The notes below the pieces were generated by a model. The model searched no databases and was not told the DNA's origin. It saw only the letters and a list, made by a program, of their open reading frames with translations. DNA of 64,000 nt from Wolfiporia cocos. Taxonomy: Eukaryota; Basidiomycota; Agaricomycetes; Polyporales; Phaeolaceae. This document shows, one piece after another, positions 30,385-41,124 of the stretch. The position numbers were made by a program, and so were the translations under genes. Where the stretch lies: assembly GCA_029448655.1 (NCBI GenBank), contig JACCLO010000008.1, positions 62,001-126,000 of the forward strand, given 5' to 3'. Positions within the stretch are counted from its first letter, which is position 1. Every line of letters begins with the position of its first letter.

Positions 30385-32001
30385 TGACACAGAACATACC
30401 GCCCTTCCCCCCCTATCTCCAGTGTTCCAGCGTAGCCCCAAGGTGTGTCAGTTCTAGGTGTACGCGCATAGAGGTAGAGGATCTCCCAGACTAGCATGAC
30501 TTAGTTGAAGTAGTCGCGCAGTGCACAGGGAGTTCTGTCACAGATTTATCTGGGGCTTACAGCATTTTTCCTACGATTATAGCAATTTACCTGGGATTTA
30601 TACGTCTACCTACAAGTTATCTACGGGTTAACCCCCATTGCCACAACGACAAGCTCTTAACTGGGCTCGTCAACCACATGACCAGCTTACATAACGCTAC
30701 GGCACCTTCCGGTCCAATAGCATAGTATAGCTACGTCATACAGGTCTCGCCCGACAGAGCAAGACCAAGCCACGTCATAGATCCTAGATCATAATGATAG
30801 GCCGAGCGCGGCACGCTCGCATAATAATGTCCACAAGTACAAACAGTGCCTCGCGGCCTTGTACTATTGGGTCGGCCTTCCCGGCTTCCCACCGCCATAA
30901 GATCCTTGATCACAATGGCACCTCAGGCACGCCACGCCTTCGCATAATAATGGCAACACGACCATACAGCACTATAATAGCATCAAGGCTATATCGCTAT
31001 AGGTCACGGCCTTCTCGGCCTCCCACGGACTCGGCGGTCTCCAAGTCCCGGGCTTCTGCCATCACGGCGTTGCCCAAACACCGGTCCTCGCCTCACGGCT
31101 AAGACCACCATATGCTCCGGTAACCATCCGGTCCGGACATATCACATGCTACGGTGCCTGCTGGCCCAATAGCATAACGACCTCGGCGCCTCGCCTTGGT
31201 CATCCAACGAAGCACGGCCAATCGCCATTATACCGCAAGGTATCCGGCAACCGGCTTCACCTATACCCGGGCTGCGCCCGCGTTAGCATCACAATAAAGA
31301 CATAATCCCTCTATTACGATTGGGTCGGCCATTAGGGCTTTCCACGGCCATTCTAGATAGAGTAACTAAACATCAGATAAGATAAGCTTCGCCACTTGGC
31401 AAAGCCACATAACCCGGTAAGGACATAGCTAGATAGTAGCACGTGACCTTCCCGTACACATGTATATAAGTAGGAGCCAAGCGCTCTATAACTTCAGTTC
31501 TATTCTTCTCGGCGTACGCCGTAGAAGAACCTTCCACCTACTATAGCGTCTGATAACCTCTACCTCACCTCGTCGCCTTAGTTCATCGCAAGGATACTGG
31601 CATGGTGAGTCCCACAGAGCCATCTGTGTCAAGTTCCATGGGTGACAGTCCTGCCCCTCATCAGGGAGGACGTCGAGAGATTTCTAGTTCTGGGGAGTAA
31701 GCCCCAGAACGCATAGGCTTATATACATGAGTAGACGCGCTACCTACTGTTCTACACTACCGGCCCTAAAGGCGTGGTACGTGCGTGTAAGTACTTCTGC
31801 GCTACCCACGGTCATATGGCATAATTAGGTAAGTAATAGCACGGGACCAGGGCGCTAGTCTACTACCTGCATGTGACCTAAAGTCACGTGATCTGTCTGC
31901 CTCCCTTCCAAGCGCTGGCACGAGCATCTAGGAGGTGGCGTCGGGCGCTAGGATCTACCGTAGGGCGCACAAATCAGCTAATAAGGCCAAAATTTGTGAC
32001 A
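30385..32001 (-). repeat. Solo LTR in the gene (own length 516 bp, TSD TAGGG), itself interrupted
   Basis: Minus-strand LTR from TGTCACAAATTTTGG (ends at 32001) to TGTTCTGTGTCA (starts at 30385). TSD TAGGG at 30380-30384 and 32002-32006. An L2 solo LTR sits inside it. On its strand a TATA box (near 31713) is followed by the 9-bp hairpin GTTCTGGGG-CTTACT-CCCCAGAAC (31687-31710). It splits exon 6 after GGG (Gly). Confidence 0.9.
30536..31631 (+). repeat. Solo LTR of family L2 (1096 bp, TSD AGTTC)
   Basis: TGTCACAGATTTATCTGG to CACAGAGCCATCTGTGTCA; TSD AGTTC at 30531-30535 and 31632-31636. The complete copy of the LTR whose 3' end is seen at 16812-17066. The ends of U5 pair as CACAGA-GCCA-TCTGTG (31613-31628). 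Confidence 0.93.
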
Positions 32002-32006
32002 TAGGG

Positions 32007-32972
32007 GCTGTGACTACCGCGGCTGGTGCGGATGGCGCAACCACGACCACCGCAACTGGCGCGACCACCGCGACCACGGCCTCCTCAACCAGTGCAACCG
32101 CGACCTCCGCGACCACAACCTCTGCGACTGGCATGACTGGCACGACCGCGACCTCCGTGTCACAGATTTATCTGTTCTCTAATTTTCCCTGTATTTTTCA
32201 CTATTTCTTCGCATTTATTCCGAATTGTTCTTCGACATCTGCACTTATCCTGTATCTAAGCTATACTTAAGCTACCGTGCCGCTGTACCGAACCATAACC
32301 TTGTAGATCACTCACGTGACCATTCCCACACTAGACGTCTTATCTTATCTCTCAACCACGTTACCTATTCATCACATGATACTATCTCCAGCACCCTTAG
32401 CGCTGCCACGTCATAACTGACATCACCGTTCCAGACTCTGGGCAGAGTCCGGACCCACATCACGTTTCCAACGTAGACGCCTTACTCACGCATCGTCATA
32501 CCAAATGACATATCCCGATCGGCCTATGACTCAGCCCGGGATCCCCATATCACAAGCTACGGACACTTCGTTAGCACCGCCATTACCGGCCTGTGCCCTA
32601 CGCCCTACTGTATCGTTAGTCCTACCTAGAGTACCAGGGGTCTTATACCACATGTATATAAGCTTGCATTCTCTGGCGGCTATTGCCCCAGAACTATCAA
32701 CTTCGTTACTCAGCGATAACACTCTTGCCTAACAAGCAACAACTACTTAGTCTTCTTAGCTCGTCTAACTACAAGACCTTACAAGTAAGTCATTCGTTAC
32801 ACTTCGCGACCACCACGACCACCGCGACCACCGCGACCACCGCGTCCTCAACTGGCGCAACCACGACCTCCGCGGCCACGACCTCCGCGGCCACGACCTC
32901 CGCGACTGGCACGACTGCGACGCCCGCGACTGGTGCGACCGTCGCGACCAGTGCGACCACTACGGCTGATGC
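32007..32972 (+). repeat. GACCACCGC minisatellite encoding Thr/Ala (exon 6), cut by an LTR
   Basis: Two blocks, 32007-32157 and 32807-32972, of degenerate 9-nt units such as GCGACCACC, separated by the solo LTR at 32158-32801. They form one in-frame Thr/Ala/Ser tract that continues at 44349. All three LTR insertions of the gene lie in or at the edge of this tract. Confidence 0.7.
32158..32801 (+). repeat. Solo LTR in the gene (644 bp, TSD CTCCG/CTTCG)
   Basis: TGTCACAGATTTATCTGTTC to CATTCGTTACA, resembling family I in its U5 end (TTACAAGTAAGT). Flanks CTCCG (32153-32157) and CTTCG (32802-32806) differ by one C/T, acceptable for an older insertion. Removing it keeps the Thr/Ala frame. Confidence 0.85.
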
Positions 32973-33392
32973 TGACACAAGCAACAAACTAGCACTCAAC
33001 CGGGGGAAGGGGGCTGACTCAAAGGCGCCTTCCTGGTCTCGGGACCACTAGCCGTCAAAGGCCAAGACAAGTCTGAGGTTTACGCTCAAGACTGTCTGGC
33101 ATATATACTCCTAAACTATTTGTACATGTTTGTGTACGGTGGCTCAGAGGCCTCTACGTACTGGTATCTAACTGGCTATGAGTTATGTGCCGGTAATGGC
33201 ATCGGAGCGCTGGGTACGCGAGGATGTCCATGGCGACGTAACGTATAAGGGGCGGATCTAATGAGTAGCCAATCTGTCGGGTTCGATTGGTGGTTCTCGT
33301 TGATCGTAGGCGCGCCGGTAATGGCGGGGTTCTAAGTCCGTGATCGGGCGTCGTCTGCCACGATCGAGGGCTGGCTAGTACGGGCCGGGTGT

Positions 33393-34091
33393 TGACACAG
33401 ACTAGACTGTGGGACTCACACTATAACCTAATAGGCGACTTTGAAGGAGTTGCTTGAGGTTGGTGAGGAGGCTAGTGGGCGCAAGCAGAGATGGTATGTA
33501 ACTGTGCGAATGCAGAGAACAAATCTAAGGCTTATCGTAGTGATAGCCCTACTTATATACATGCATTGTTTGGTTACTCGAAGAGGAGCCAAACAAGTAG
33601 ATGGTCTGTGCGCAGACGTAACTAATACAGCTAAGTCGTAAACTACAGTAGACCACGTGCGCCGGTAATGGCCGCACCAGTAAGATCGTGTGTTTGGACC
33701 GTGGGTCCATGTTGTGGAAGTGGCGTCACTACGTTAGTAAGCCATGCACGTGATAACTATATACCGGTATCGGGATATGAGTAATACTTAAGGGCATTGG
33801 CATGTGATAACGAGCGGGCCGCTTATCCAATTGTACTGACATAGCCCGGGACCGGGATATGAGTAAGGCGCGTGACACCGGAGGTTAGTCCGCTGAGTCA
33901 TTGACGCGTACAAACGTGTTATGTACGTGTTGTTATGACAAGTGGACGTATACCGCGTTGTGTACGTGTTGTTTGGTTGCGTGTACGTGTAGACAGGCGC
34001 TTAGCAGCGTAAACGTCTACAAGGTCGTAGAAATACCAGATAAATAGGTAAAAATACGGGAAAAATAGTGGCATGTCCCAAATCTGTGACA
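33393..34091 (-). repeat. 3' LTR of element E (699 bp)
   Basis: Family-B LTR in inverted orientation, TGACACAGAC.. at 33393 and ..TCTGTGACA at 34091. Compared with the E 5' LTR I see only scattered differences (for example near 33850 and 34012), so E is also fairly young. The polypurine tract (element strand GAGAGGGTAA) abuts it at 34092. Confidence 0.94.
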
Positions 34092-34130
34092 TTACCCTCT
34101 CTTCAGGTTTCATTGTCCCTAATGGAACGA

Positions 34131-37100
34131 TTACTTTCCTGTGGAGCTGAATCCACCAGTACCGCGCTCGGATTTAATCTTTTCAAAGTAAGATTTTCCG
34201 TGTAGCGTAATGTGCGGGTCCTTAGCAACTTCGCAGATGAGTTGAGCAATCTTGTCACCGGCCCGAATATCGATAGATATATCAGAGTGATTCCGGAGAA
34301 TGATGATTACTTCGCCTTGATAATCGTGATCGATAACGCCACCCATTACGTCTATGCCTTTTCGGGCAAGACTAGAGCGGGGGGCGATACGTCCGTAAGT
34401 GCCGAAAGGTACCTGGATTTTCAGTTTGGTATTGTATTCTGTCTGCCCGTGGGCTGGCAGAACGTCGCCTGTTGCAGTGTACAGGTCAAACCCAACCGAG
34501 TCCTTGGTTCCCTTTTCCGGCATTCGGCCGCCTTCACCGACTACGATTTTCAAGTCCGCGTTTTGGTTAATGTCTGCTGACATCCATCCCCCGTCGGGGT
34601 GTCTAACCATGCGCTGCTTAGGATCCCTTGCAAATTCTTCGCGATACTGCGGCCAGTCGTCTGGCCACGTGCATTCGTCGGCTTCCCAGTCGTTGCTGTC
34701 AGGGTCGAAGACATGAACTGCTTCTTTCCTTCTAGCTGATTGCCTGAGGGGGACGTCCTGCATTGGAATGGCGTGTGAAGCCTTATATTCCTGCAGAATG
34801 TCGTATGCCGTGTTGAGATCGGCTTCGCGTACCCAGGAATCGTTATTGATACCAAAATCTTTCCATCGGATTCTGTATTCAACTCTTCCTGCGCGGAGAC
34901 GATGATCTAAGATCTTCTCAACTTCCCATAGTTCCTCGCCGTCGACCATTTCTGGTTGAGGCTCTGGTTTCTTCTGATGCACAGGGTCTTTGTACATAAC
35001 CAACTTGGAAGCGTGAAATACTGGGTGATAAGCCCTGTATTGCTCGTCCATATGTACCCTAAAGGTGACCGGAGATAATTGTTCAATTATCTTGAATGGC
35101 CCCAGATAGCGTGGACTAAGACTTCTTTCGGAGTCTTGCCAGCTACGGGCGTCGACGAGAACTTTGTCGCCAACTTTAAACGGTACCGAGCGCTTGTGTT
35201 GATCACAGTACCAAGACCAGCGTTCGGCAGCCAATTTCATTGCTGCCTTAGCTTGTTCTTGTGCTGACCATCTGGCGTAGGCAAATTGATTTAAGTCCGA
35301 GTATTGCGTCGGCTTCAAATCCGTAGGTCCTGCATTGGGATGCCTTCCTAGTTCGACGAAGAATGGACTATTCTTGGTCGTCTCACTAGCCGCGTTGTTG
35401 TACGCAAACTCTGCCGTGGGGAGATAGAACACCCAGTTATCTTTTTGGATAACGTCGATATAGCATCGTAGGTATTGTTCTAGAATTTGGTTAATTCTCT
35501 CCGTTTGGCCGTCCGCTTGCGGGTGGTAGGCTGTCGTCATCGACCTCTGAATTCCCAATTGCTCGCACCATCCCTTGAATAACTCAGAAGAGAATTGTGG
35601 TCCTCTATCCGAAATAATTTGTTTCGGAAGCCCGTGATTCGGATAAATCCGAAGGTACAGGAGGTTCGCTAATTCTTTTGCCGAGATATTGTCTGATGTG
35701 GGGATGAAGTGTGCGCGCTTGGTCAATCGGTCCACTACTACCATAATAGCAGTGAATTGTTTGAATTCGCCGCTAGGCGGTAAGTGAACGATGAAGTCGA
35801 TTGTGATTGTGTCCCAGGGTGCTTCCGGTACTGGGAGCGGTTGCAGGGGTCCATACGGGGTCTGGTTGCGGTTCTTCATGCGCTGGCATGTGTCACAACC
35901 TTCCACGTATTGCTTCACCATCGTGGTCATTCCAGGCCACCAGTAATTACGTGATAGAAGTTCATAGGTCTTCCATCGTCCGAAGTGTCCAGCAGTCACA
36001 TGGTCATGATGTAACTCCAGAATCTTCGTGCGCAATTCCTTAGGCTCTTTTGGAACGTACACTTTTCCTCGTCTGAGGAGTAATCCGGCCTCCATGTTCC
36101 ATTCCTGGAGATCTTTACTGAATTCCTTGGGACCACTTTTCAGTAGTTCCTGGTAATCCTTGGTAATCTGATCGTCCATGAGGGCTTGTCGGATTTGTCG
36201 GAGGAGGTCCTCGTCGCCTGATTGTATCTCCTGCTGTGACGCTTCTAGCGCCCTAACCATAAAGTATTCCGGTTTCAGCAAAATCTGATCGCGATTATCG
36301 AGTTCCACCCCCTCTTCATGGTCTGGCCTCCGTGACAGAGGGTCAGCCGTGAGCATTGTTTTACCGGGTTTGTGGCACATGGTGAAGTTGAACCTTGTCA
36401 GGTAAAGACTCCAACGTGCCTGTCTCCGGGTTAGCCGTTGTGCCGATTTGAAATATGTCAGATTGAGATGATCCGACCATACTTCGAATTTGTGTGGATG
36501 TCCCTCGAGGTAATGTCTCCATTCCTCTAGAGCGCGGATGATTGCGAGCAACTCCTTATCGTAAATCTCATAGTTCCTTTTGGGTGCTGATAGAGATTTC
36601 GAGTAAAAGGCTACCGGGTGCCAGAGCTTATCCTCCGAAGAGTATTGTGATAGTACCGCACCAGTTGCGTAATCGGAAGAATCCGCTTCCACGCGGAACG
36701 GGGACTCTTGATCTGGGATCCGGAGTATTGGAGCCGATGTGAAAGCTTCCTTGAGAGTTTGGAAGGCTTCCGCTTGTTCGGGTCCCCAGTTCCACTGCGT
36801 GTTTTTCTTGGACAGTTCGGTTAACGGCTTAACCACTTTGGAGAAATCTTTAATGAACCGACGGTAGTAGTTGGCGAAGCCAACAAAGGCCTGGACGTCC
36901 TTCACCTTGGCAGGTGTAGGCCAGTCCATAACGCCGGCTACCTTCTTAGGGTCCATTTCGACTTTTCCTTTGGAAATGATCATTCCCAGGTATTCAATAC
37001 TGCTTTGTTCGAAGAAGCACTTTTCAGGCTTCACGAACAAGTCGTTGTCTTGCAAGATTTGTAATACTTGCTTGACGATACGACGGTGTTTCAACAGGTC

Positions 37101-38666
37101 GTTTCCGAACACAAGGATGTCGTCTAGGTAGACAATGACCTTTCCTTCTCTGATAAGGTCACCTAGAATATCGTTCATCATGTGTTGGAATGTGCTGGGT
37201 GCATTACAAAAACCGAAGTACATGACTACAGCTTCGTAAAGGCCGTTAGGCGTAATGAATGCGGTCTTCCATTCATCTCCCTCCTTGATTCTTACGTTGT
37301 TGTAACCCCAACGCAAGTCGAGTTTCGTAAATATCGAAGCCTGGCTAAGCTTATCGATAAGCTCGTCTATGCGTGGGAGAGGGTACCTATTTTTAATGGT
37401 CAAGTCGTTTACTTTCCGGTAATCGACTACCATTCGGGCTCCGCCGTCTTTTTTAGGGACGAAGAAGACCGGGCTCACGATCGGGGATTTCGAGTGTCGG
37501 ATGTAGCCCTTCCGTAACTCTTCCTGAATCCACTGATCTAGCGAGTTCGCCTCCTGAGGAGACATCTTGTATGCCTTACTCGGGGGCGGTAGTACCGCGT
37601 CATCGGGGAAGTCGATGGCGTGGTCGTATGGTTTCCGCTCGGGCATCCTTTCGGATGCGCGTTGAGAAAATACCGTGCGACCAAACTCCTGGTATTCCTC
37701 CGGAACCAAGGATTTCCATTTCTGGAGATCCGCATCTGTCAGGAATTCATCATCCGACTTCTCCGTTATCGACTGAATGGCGTCGATAAGGAGTTCCGTT
37801 CCTTTGTCAAGGGTGTTCACCCAAGCGACAAAGGGATTCTCAGGCTCCTCTAAGCCGAGAAAATCTATTGGAAAGTCGTTGATGATCTGATAGATGTTGC
37901 GGGGTTCGATTTCGTCTTCTTTCTCAGAAATCGAAACCCGTTTACCATGTTTGCATTTTTCCGTACACCGATATGTGAAGGTTCCTTCCGGCCAGTTGAA
38001 GTCCAGGTTGTGTTTCAGGAACCAGTCATATCCGAGGATCACATCCGCATTCTGCACGTCCATTACGTACAAGAATTCGGTGGACTTGTGTTCCTCGTGC
38101 ACCATATAAGTTTTAACCGCCATATTGATATTACCGGCGGTATTAGAGGTACCGTCTGCGTTACGAATCTCGAGGGGCGAAGGTAGTTTCTGAGTGACTA
38201 ACTTCTCCTCGTGTACGAGTTTCTTATCTATGACGCTTATTGATGCACCGGTGTCGATTAATGCCATGGCGTTTACTTTCTTTCCATATACCCACAGTTC
38301 CACTTCGATAGAGAAAGATTTATTGTCGTCTCGAGAATCGTTTCCATGTACATTATACAAAGTGAAAAATTTCAGCGCGAGCGGGTCAGGATGAAAGTAT
38401 TGTACAGGAGGGGCACGTGTAGCTAGTGTCCGAGTCCTCCGGGCAAAGTCCATTGCCGAGTTGCCGAATATACCGAGATGGGATACCGGGTGACGTACAA
38501 CCGCCTTATCTTCCCACAAGATAAGGGGTCTCTGTGAAGCCTCTTCGTAAAGGTACGCTTCTTCGGGGCGCTGTACGCTCCCAGCCGCTGCGGGGCTGGT
38601 GCGTTCTTCACAGAACGTCTTCGAGACGTGTGGTTGGAGCGAGGGGAACCGAGAGGGTCCCGACAT
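34131..38666 (-). CDS. pol: Pol polyprotein of element E
   Basis: A 1511-aa open frame, same length as B Pol and nearly identical. Protease LIDTGASISVI, RT VIVYLDDILVFGND, RNase H, integrase (HHDHVTAGHF, CDTCQRMK, IISDRGPQF, QTERINQ), chromodomain (WEVEKILDHR, YRIRWKDFG) and dUTPase are all present. dUTPase motif V reads GTGGFSSTGK instead of GFGSTG, one Gly to Ser in the phosphate-binding tail that could weaken activity. The start is the first ATG of the open frame, overlapping gag by 59 nt in the +1 frame as in B. Confidence 0.95.
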   Translation of the reverse strand: MSGPSRFPSLQPHVSKTFCEERTSPAAAGSVQRPEEAYLYEEASQRPLILWEDKAVVRHPVSHLGIFGNSAMDFARRTRTLATRAPPVQYFHPDPLALKFFTLYNVHGNDSRDDNKSFSIEVELWVYGKKVNAMALIDTGASISVIDKKLVHEEKLVTQKLPSPLEIRNADGTSNTAGNINMAVKTYMVHEEHKSTEFLYVMDVQNADVILGYDWFLKHNLDFNWPEGTFTYRCTEKCKHGKRVSISEKEDEIEPRNIYQIINDFPIDFLGLEEPENPFVAWVNTLDKGTELLIDAIQSITEKSDDEFLTDADLQKWKSLVPEEYQEFGRTVFSQRASERMPERKPYDHAIDFPDDAVLPPPSKAYKMSPQEANSLDQWIQEELRKGYIRHSKSPIVSPVFFVPKKDGGARMVVDYRKVNDLTIKNRYPLPRIDELIDKLSQASIFTKLDLRWGYNNVRIKEGDEWKTAFITPNGLYEAVVMYFGFCNAPSTFQHMMNDILGDLIREGKVIVYLDDILVFGNDLLKHRRIVKQVLQILQDNDLFVKPEKCFFEQSSIEYLGMIISKGKVEMDPKKVAGVMDWPTPAKVKDVQAFVGFANYYRRFIKDFSKVVKPLTELSKKNTQWNWGPEQAEAFQTLKEAFTSAPILRIPDQESPFRVEADSSDYATGAVLSQYSSEDKLWHPVAFYSKSLSAPKRNYEIYDKELLAIIRALEEWRHYLEGHPHKFEVWSDHLNLTYFKSAQRLTRRQARWSLYLTRFNFTMCHKPGKTMLTADPLSRRPDHEEGVELDNRDQILLKPEYFMVRALEASQQEIQSGDEDLLRQIRQALMDDQITKDYQELLKSGPKEFSKDLQEWNMEAGLLLRRGKVYVPKEPKELRTKILELHHDHVTAGHFGRWKTYELLSRNYWWPGMTTMVKQYVEGCDTCQRMKNRNQTPYGPLQPLPVPEAPWDTITIDFIVHLPPSGEFKQFTAIMVVVDRLTKRAHFIPTSDNISAKELANLLYLRIYPNHGLPKQIISDRGPQFSSELFKGWCEQLGIQRSMTTAYHPQADGQTERINQILEQYLRCYIDVIQKDNWVFYLPTAEFAYNNAASETTKNSPFFVELGRHPNAGPTDLKPTQYSDLNQFAYARWSAQEQAKAAMKLAAERWSWYCDQHKRSVPFKVGDKVLVDARSWQDSERSLSPRYLGPFKIIEQLSPVTFRVHMDEQYRAYHPVFHASKLVMYKDPVHQKKPEPQPEMVDGEELWEVEKILDHRLRAGRVEYRIRWKDFGINNDSWVREADLNTAYDILQEYKASHAIPMQDVPLRQSARRKEAVHVFDPDSNDWEADECTWPDDWPQYREEFARDPKQRMVRHPDGGWMSADINQNADLKIVVGEGGRMPEKGTKDSVGFDLYTATGDVLPAHGQTEYNTKLKIQVPFGTYGRIAPRSSLARKGIDVMGGVIDHDYQGEVIIILRNHSDISIDIRAGDKIAQLICEVAKDPHITLHGKSYFEKIKSERGTGGFSSTGK

Positions 38667-40972
38667 TGGCGACGGTGGTGGCGGGGGCCGATGTTCCTGC
38701 TGAGCTTGAGTCAGCCGTTACTTCTTCCCAAATGTATCGGGCACGATACGTCTTGCCATCCGTGGGGGGCGCCGAGTACGGCTTCTTGCCAGAAGCCTGT
38801 CCCTTTCCACTACCCGAAGGAGCAGTTGTGGTCTTTCCAGACGCGGCAGCTGCATCCTTCGCCCTTTGTTGTTCGGACCGCTGAGCGGCAGGCACGAACG
38901 TTCCCGCAGCCTTGTCCGCGGCAAGCTTAGGACACTTGTTGAAGTAGTGTCCCGTCTGCTTGCAGTAGGTGCAGACGGCGTTGGCGGTGTCGGCGGGGGC
39001 TTTGGCGGGCGCCTTTCCCTTATCCTTCTTTTTCTCCGATTTCTTTGCAGAAGCGGAGGACGTCTCCTTCTTTTCGGCAGGGGCCGAGTCCTTCTTGCCG
39101 GCCTTCTCGAAGATCGAGCCCTTGATTTTGTCCGGATATGACGTTTGGTACATTTCCAGGGCGAAGTCGATGAGGGGCTCGATGTCGGTCGGGGCCTTGA
39201 AGAAGGGGGTCTTGCCGAGGACGTTTAAGGTGTCCTTGACCTTTTCGGGGAGTGTCACGGTTTTCTACCTGACGTTGGGACAGTGTACTCCCCCGGGGTC
39301 GAACCCCGGTCCTCTTGGTATCTAGTCACATGTTAAGGCTGTTCCATAGTGTAGCGGTTATCTTCCATACCTTAGTTGTCACGTTACAGGGACACATGAC
39401 AGAAGCTTAGTCAGCGGCGTCGCGGAGCCGGCGCACGGGCCTTTACTTTAGGGTCGGTACTTACAAGTAGTACGGTGCGCTTGACATGTATATAAGCTAG
39501 CGACTGAGGTCTTACAACCTCAGTCTTGTTATTGTCGACATTGGGGCGTGTCCCACAGCTTTACTCTTCTGCGTGCTCTGCTGGCTCAACCATCGACACA
39601 CTCCTTGGTCTTTGAGCATCCCTCATAGCCAGCGCCGCTAGGACGACTACTGTCTAAGGCATTGCGCCTTATATCCTAGGGCATAAGCCGTACGTTCTGT
39701 ATAACTGCGTCACGTTCGCAGTAATTGAAATAGTTCGATTCTGCCAGTTCCTTTCCTTTGGTACCGTAGTAGCCGCGAATCTCCTTTTTCGCGATCTCCT
39801 TGTCCGTCATCTTGCCGTATTGCACCATTACGGATTTGGTGAAGTCCTCCCAGGTGCCGAGAGGTTCACCGTTTCCTGCCTTCTTGATGAGAGGCGAGAA
39901 AAACTTGTATGCGTCTCCTGTGACACGGAAGAGGGCCGTGGTGATACGGTCATGGTCATCATAGACCCTGAGTGTACCGAAGTATAGGCCCATCTTCTCC
40001 ACCCATTCCTGCGCAGTCACCTTTCCAGATGACCCAGAGAATTCGGGGGGAGGAGGAATTTTCAGGTTTTGAGGCAGACCTGGAATCTGCGGGGTGACGG
40101 CTGCTGCAGCAGCGGCTGCAGCTTGTGCGGCGGCAGCGGCCTCGGCTGCACGGGTTCGAGCAGTGTTGGGTGCCGGTGCGGGTTCTTCCGGGGGCGTGCG
40201 GACACCGGGAGGGTTGGGAACGGAGGGATTCTTGCGACTCCTCCGAAGTTCTTCCTCAACCTTCTCCATGCGCTCGGCAAATGCATCCTCGAGGTCGTCG
40301 AGCCGAGACCGGTAATCCTTCCGGAGTTCTTTCTCCATTTCGGAGAACTTGGCGGTGTATTCCTGCCGGAGTTCCTTGCCAAGGTCCACCAAAGTGGACA
40401 CAACCTCGTTGCGGACTGAATTGACCGCTTTGTGTAGCTCGTCTTGGGCCATTTGTTCGATTGCCCTGGATTGCCCAGCCAGGGAGTCGATTCTGCCATG
40501 GATTCGCTCCAGGCGGGCGTACATCATCCGGCCGAGGGTGTTCACCTTGTCGTGGGTGATTGCCGCACTTCGTTGTACGGCGGCATCGAGGATTGCCCCA
40601 TGCAGGGGTGCATCCACCTTGTGGTGATCCTCCTCTGGGAGGTACGACTTGAGGCCTGTTTCGACCTGGTCATTGGTTTGGCGTTCTGGACCCGAAAACT
40701 CTATTTCTAGGTTTGTGACGGGCCCAATCGGATGGGTGTAGCGAGCCGGGGGGTATCCGGGGATAGGTGTGCCCGGATGCGTTCCCATGGGGTTGGATGG
40801 GGAGTCCCTTTGCGGGGGAACCTCCTCGACTTCATCCTCTTCCTCTTCCTCGCTTAGGTGGTCCAGGGTCACCAGGGGTTGAGTCCCTGAGGGCCCTGGC
40901 GTCACCGGACCTTCCGAACGGAGGCGCATGCGACGAGGGGCGGGGGGGGGCTAACGGAGGAGGTGGAAGACA
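38608..40972 (-). pseudogene. gag: Gag of element E, frameshifted and cut by an LTR
   Basis: Equivalent of B Gag. Near the ATG (40970-40972) a C-rich run changes the spacing to the next ATG from 45 to 43 nt, shifting the frame; translation could still begin at 40929 (MRLRSEGP). The coiled coil, Ala-rich linker and capsid core follow to NYFNYCER, where an L3-family LTR (39253-39712) replaces 67 nt of gag. The C-terminal part from LPEKVKDTL to the CCHC knuckle (CTYCKQTGHYFNKC) and the end remain (39252-38608). The missing 67 nt also break the frame, so this gag cannot be rescued by excision. Confidence 0.88.
39253..39712 (+). repeat. L3-family LTR inside gag of E (460 bp, no TSD)
   Basis: TGTCACGGTTTTC to AACTGCGTCA, the same as 48763-49223 (opposite strand). 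TATA at 39488 and perfect 9-bp hairpin GACTGAGGT-CTTACA-ACCTCAGTC (39502-39525). Flanks GGGAG and CGTTC do not match and 67 nt of gag are missing, unlike a simple insertion. Confidence 0.88.
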
Positions 40973-41124
40973 TTTTTTGCGAATCTGTTTATGACGAATG
41001 TTAGTTTCCGGTTACTCATTGTCTTACATTCTTTTTAAGAAGGGATTTTGGTTTGAAAGCTGCGACTTTCGTTATAGATCACACTCGCACTCTATTTCAG
41101 AGTTAAAAGATGATAGTATTTCTA

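Noticed and set aside
30385..32001. Reading the gene as ending at the TGA at 30385-30387
   Set aside because: That TGA is the first triplet of an inserted LTR; the frame continues after it at 32007 with a matching TAGGG duplication.
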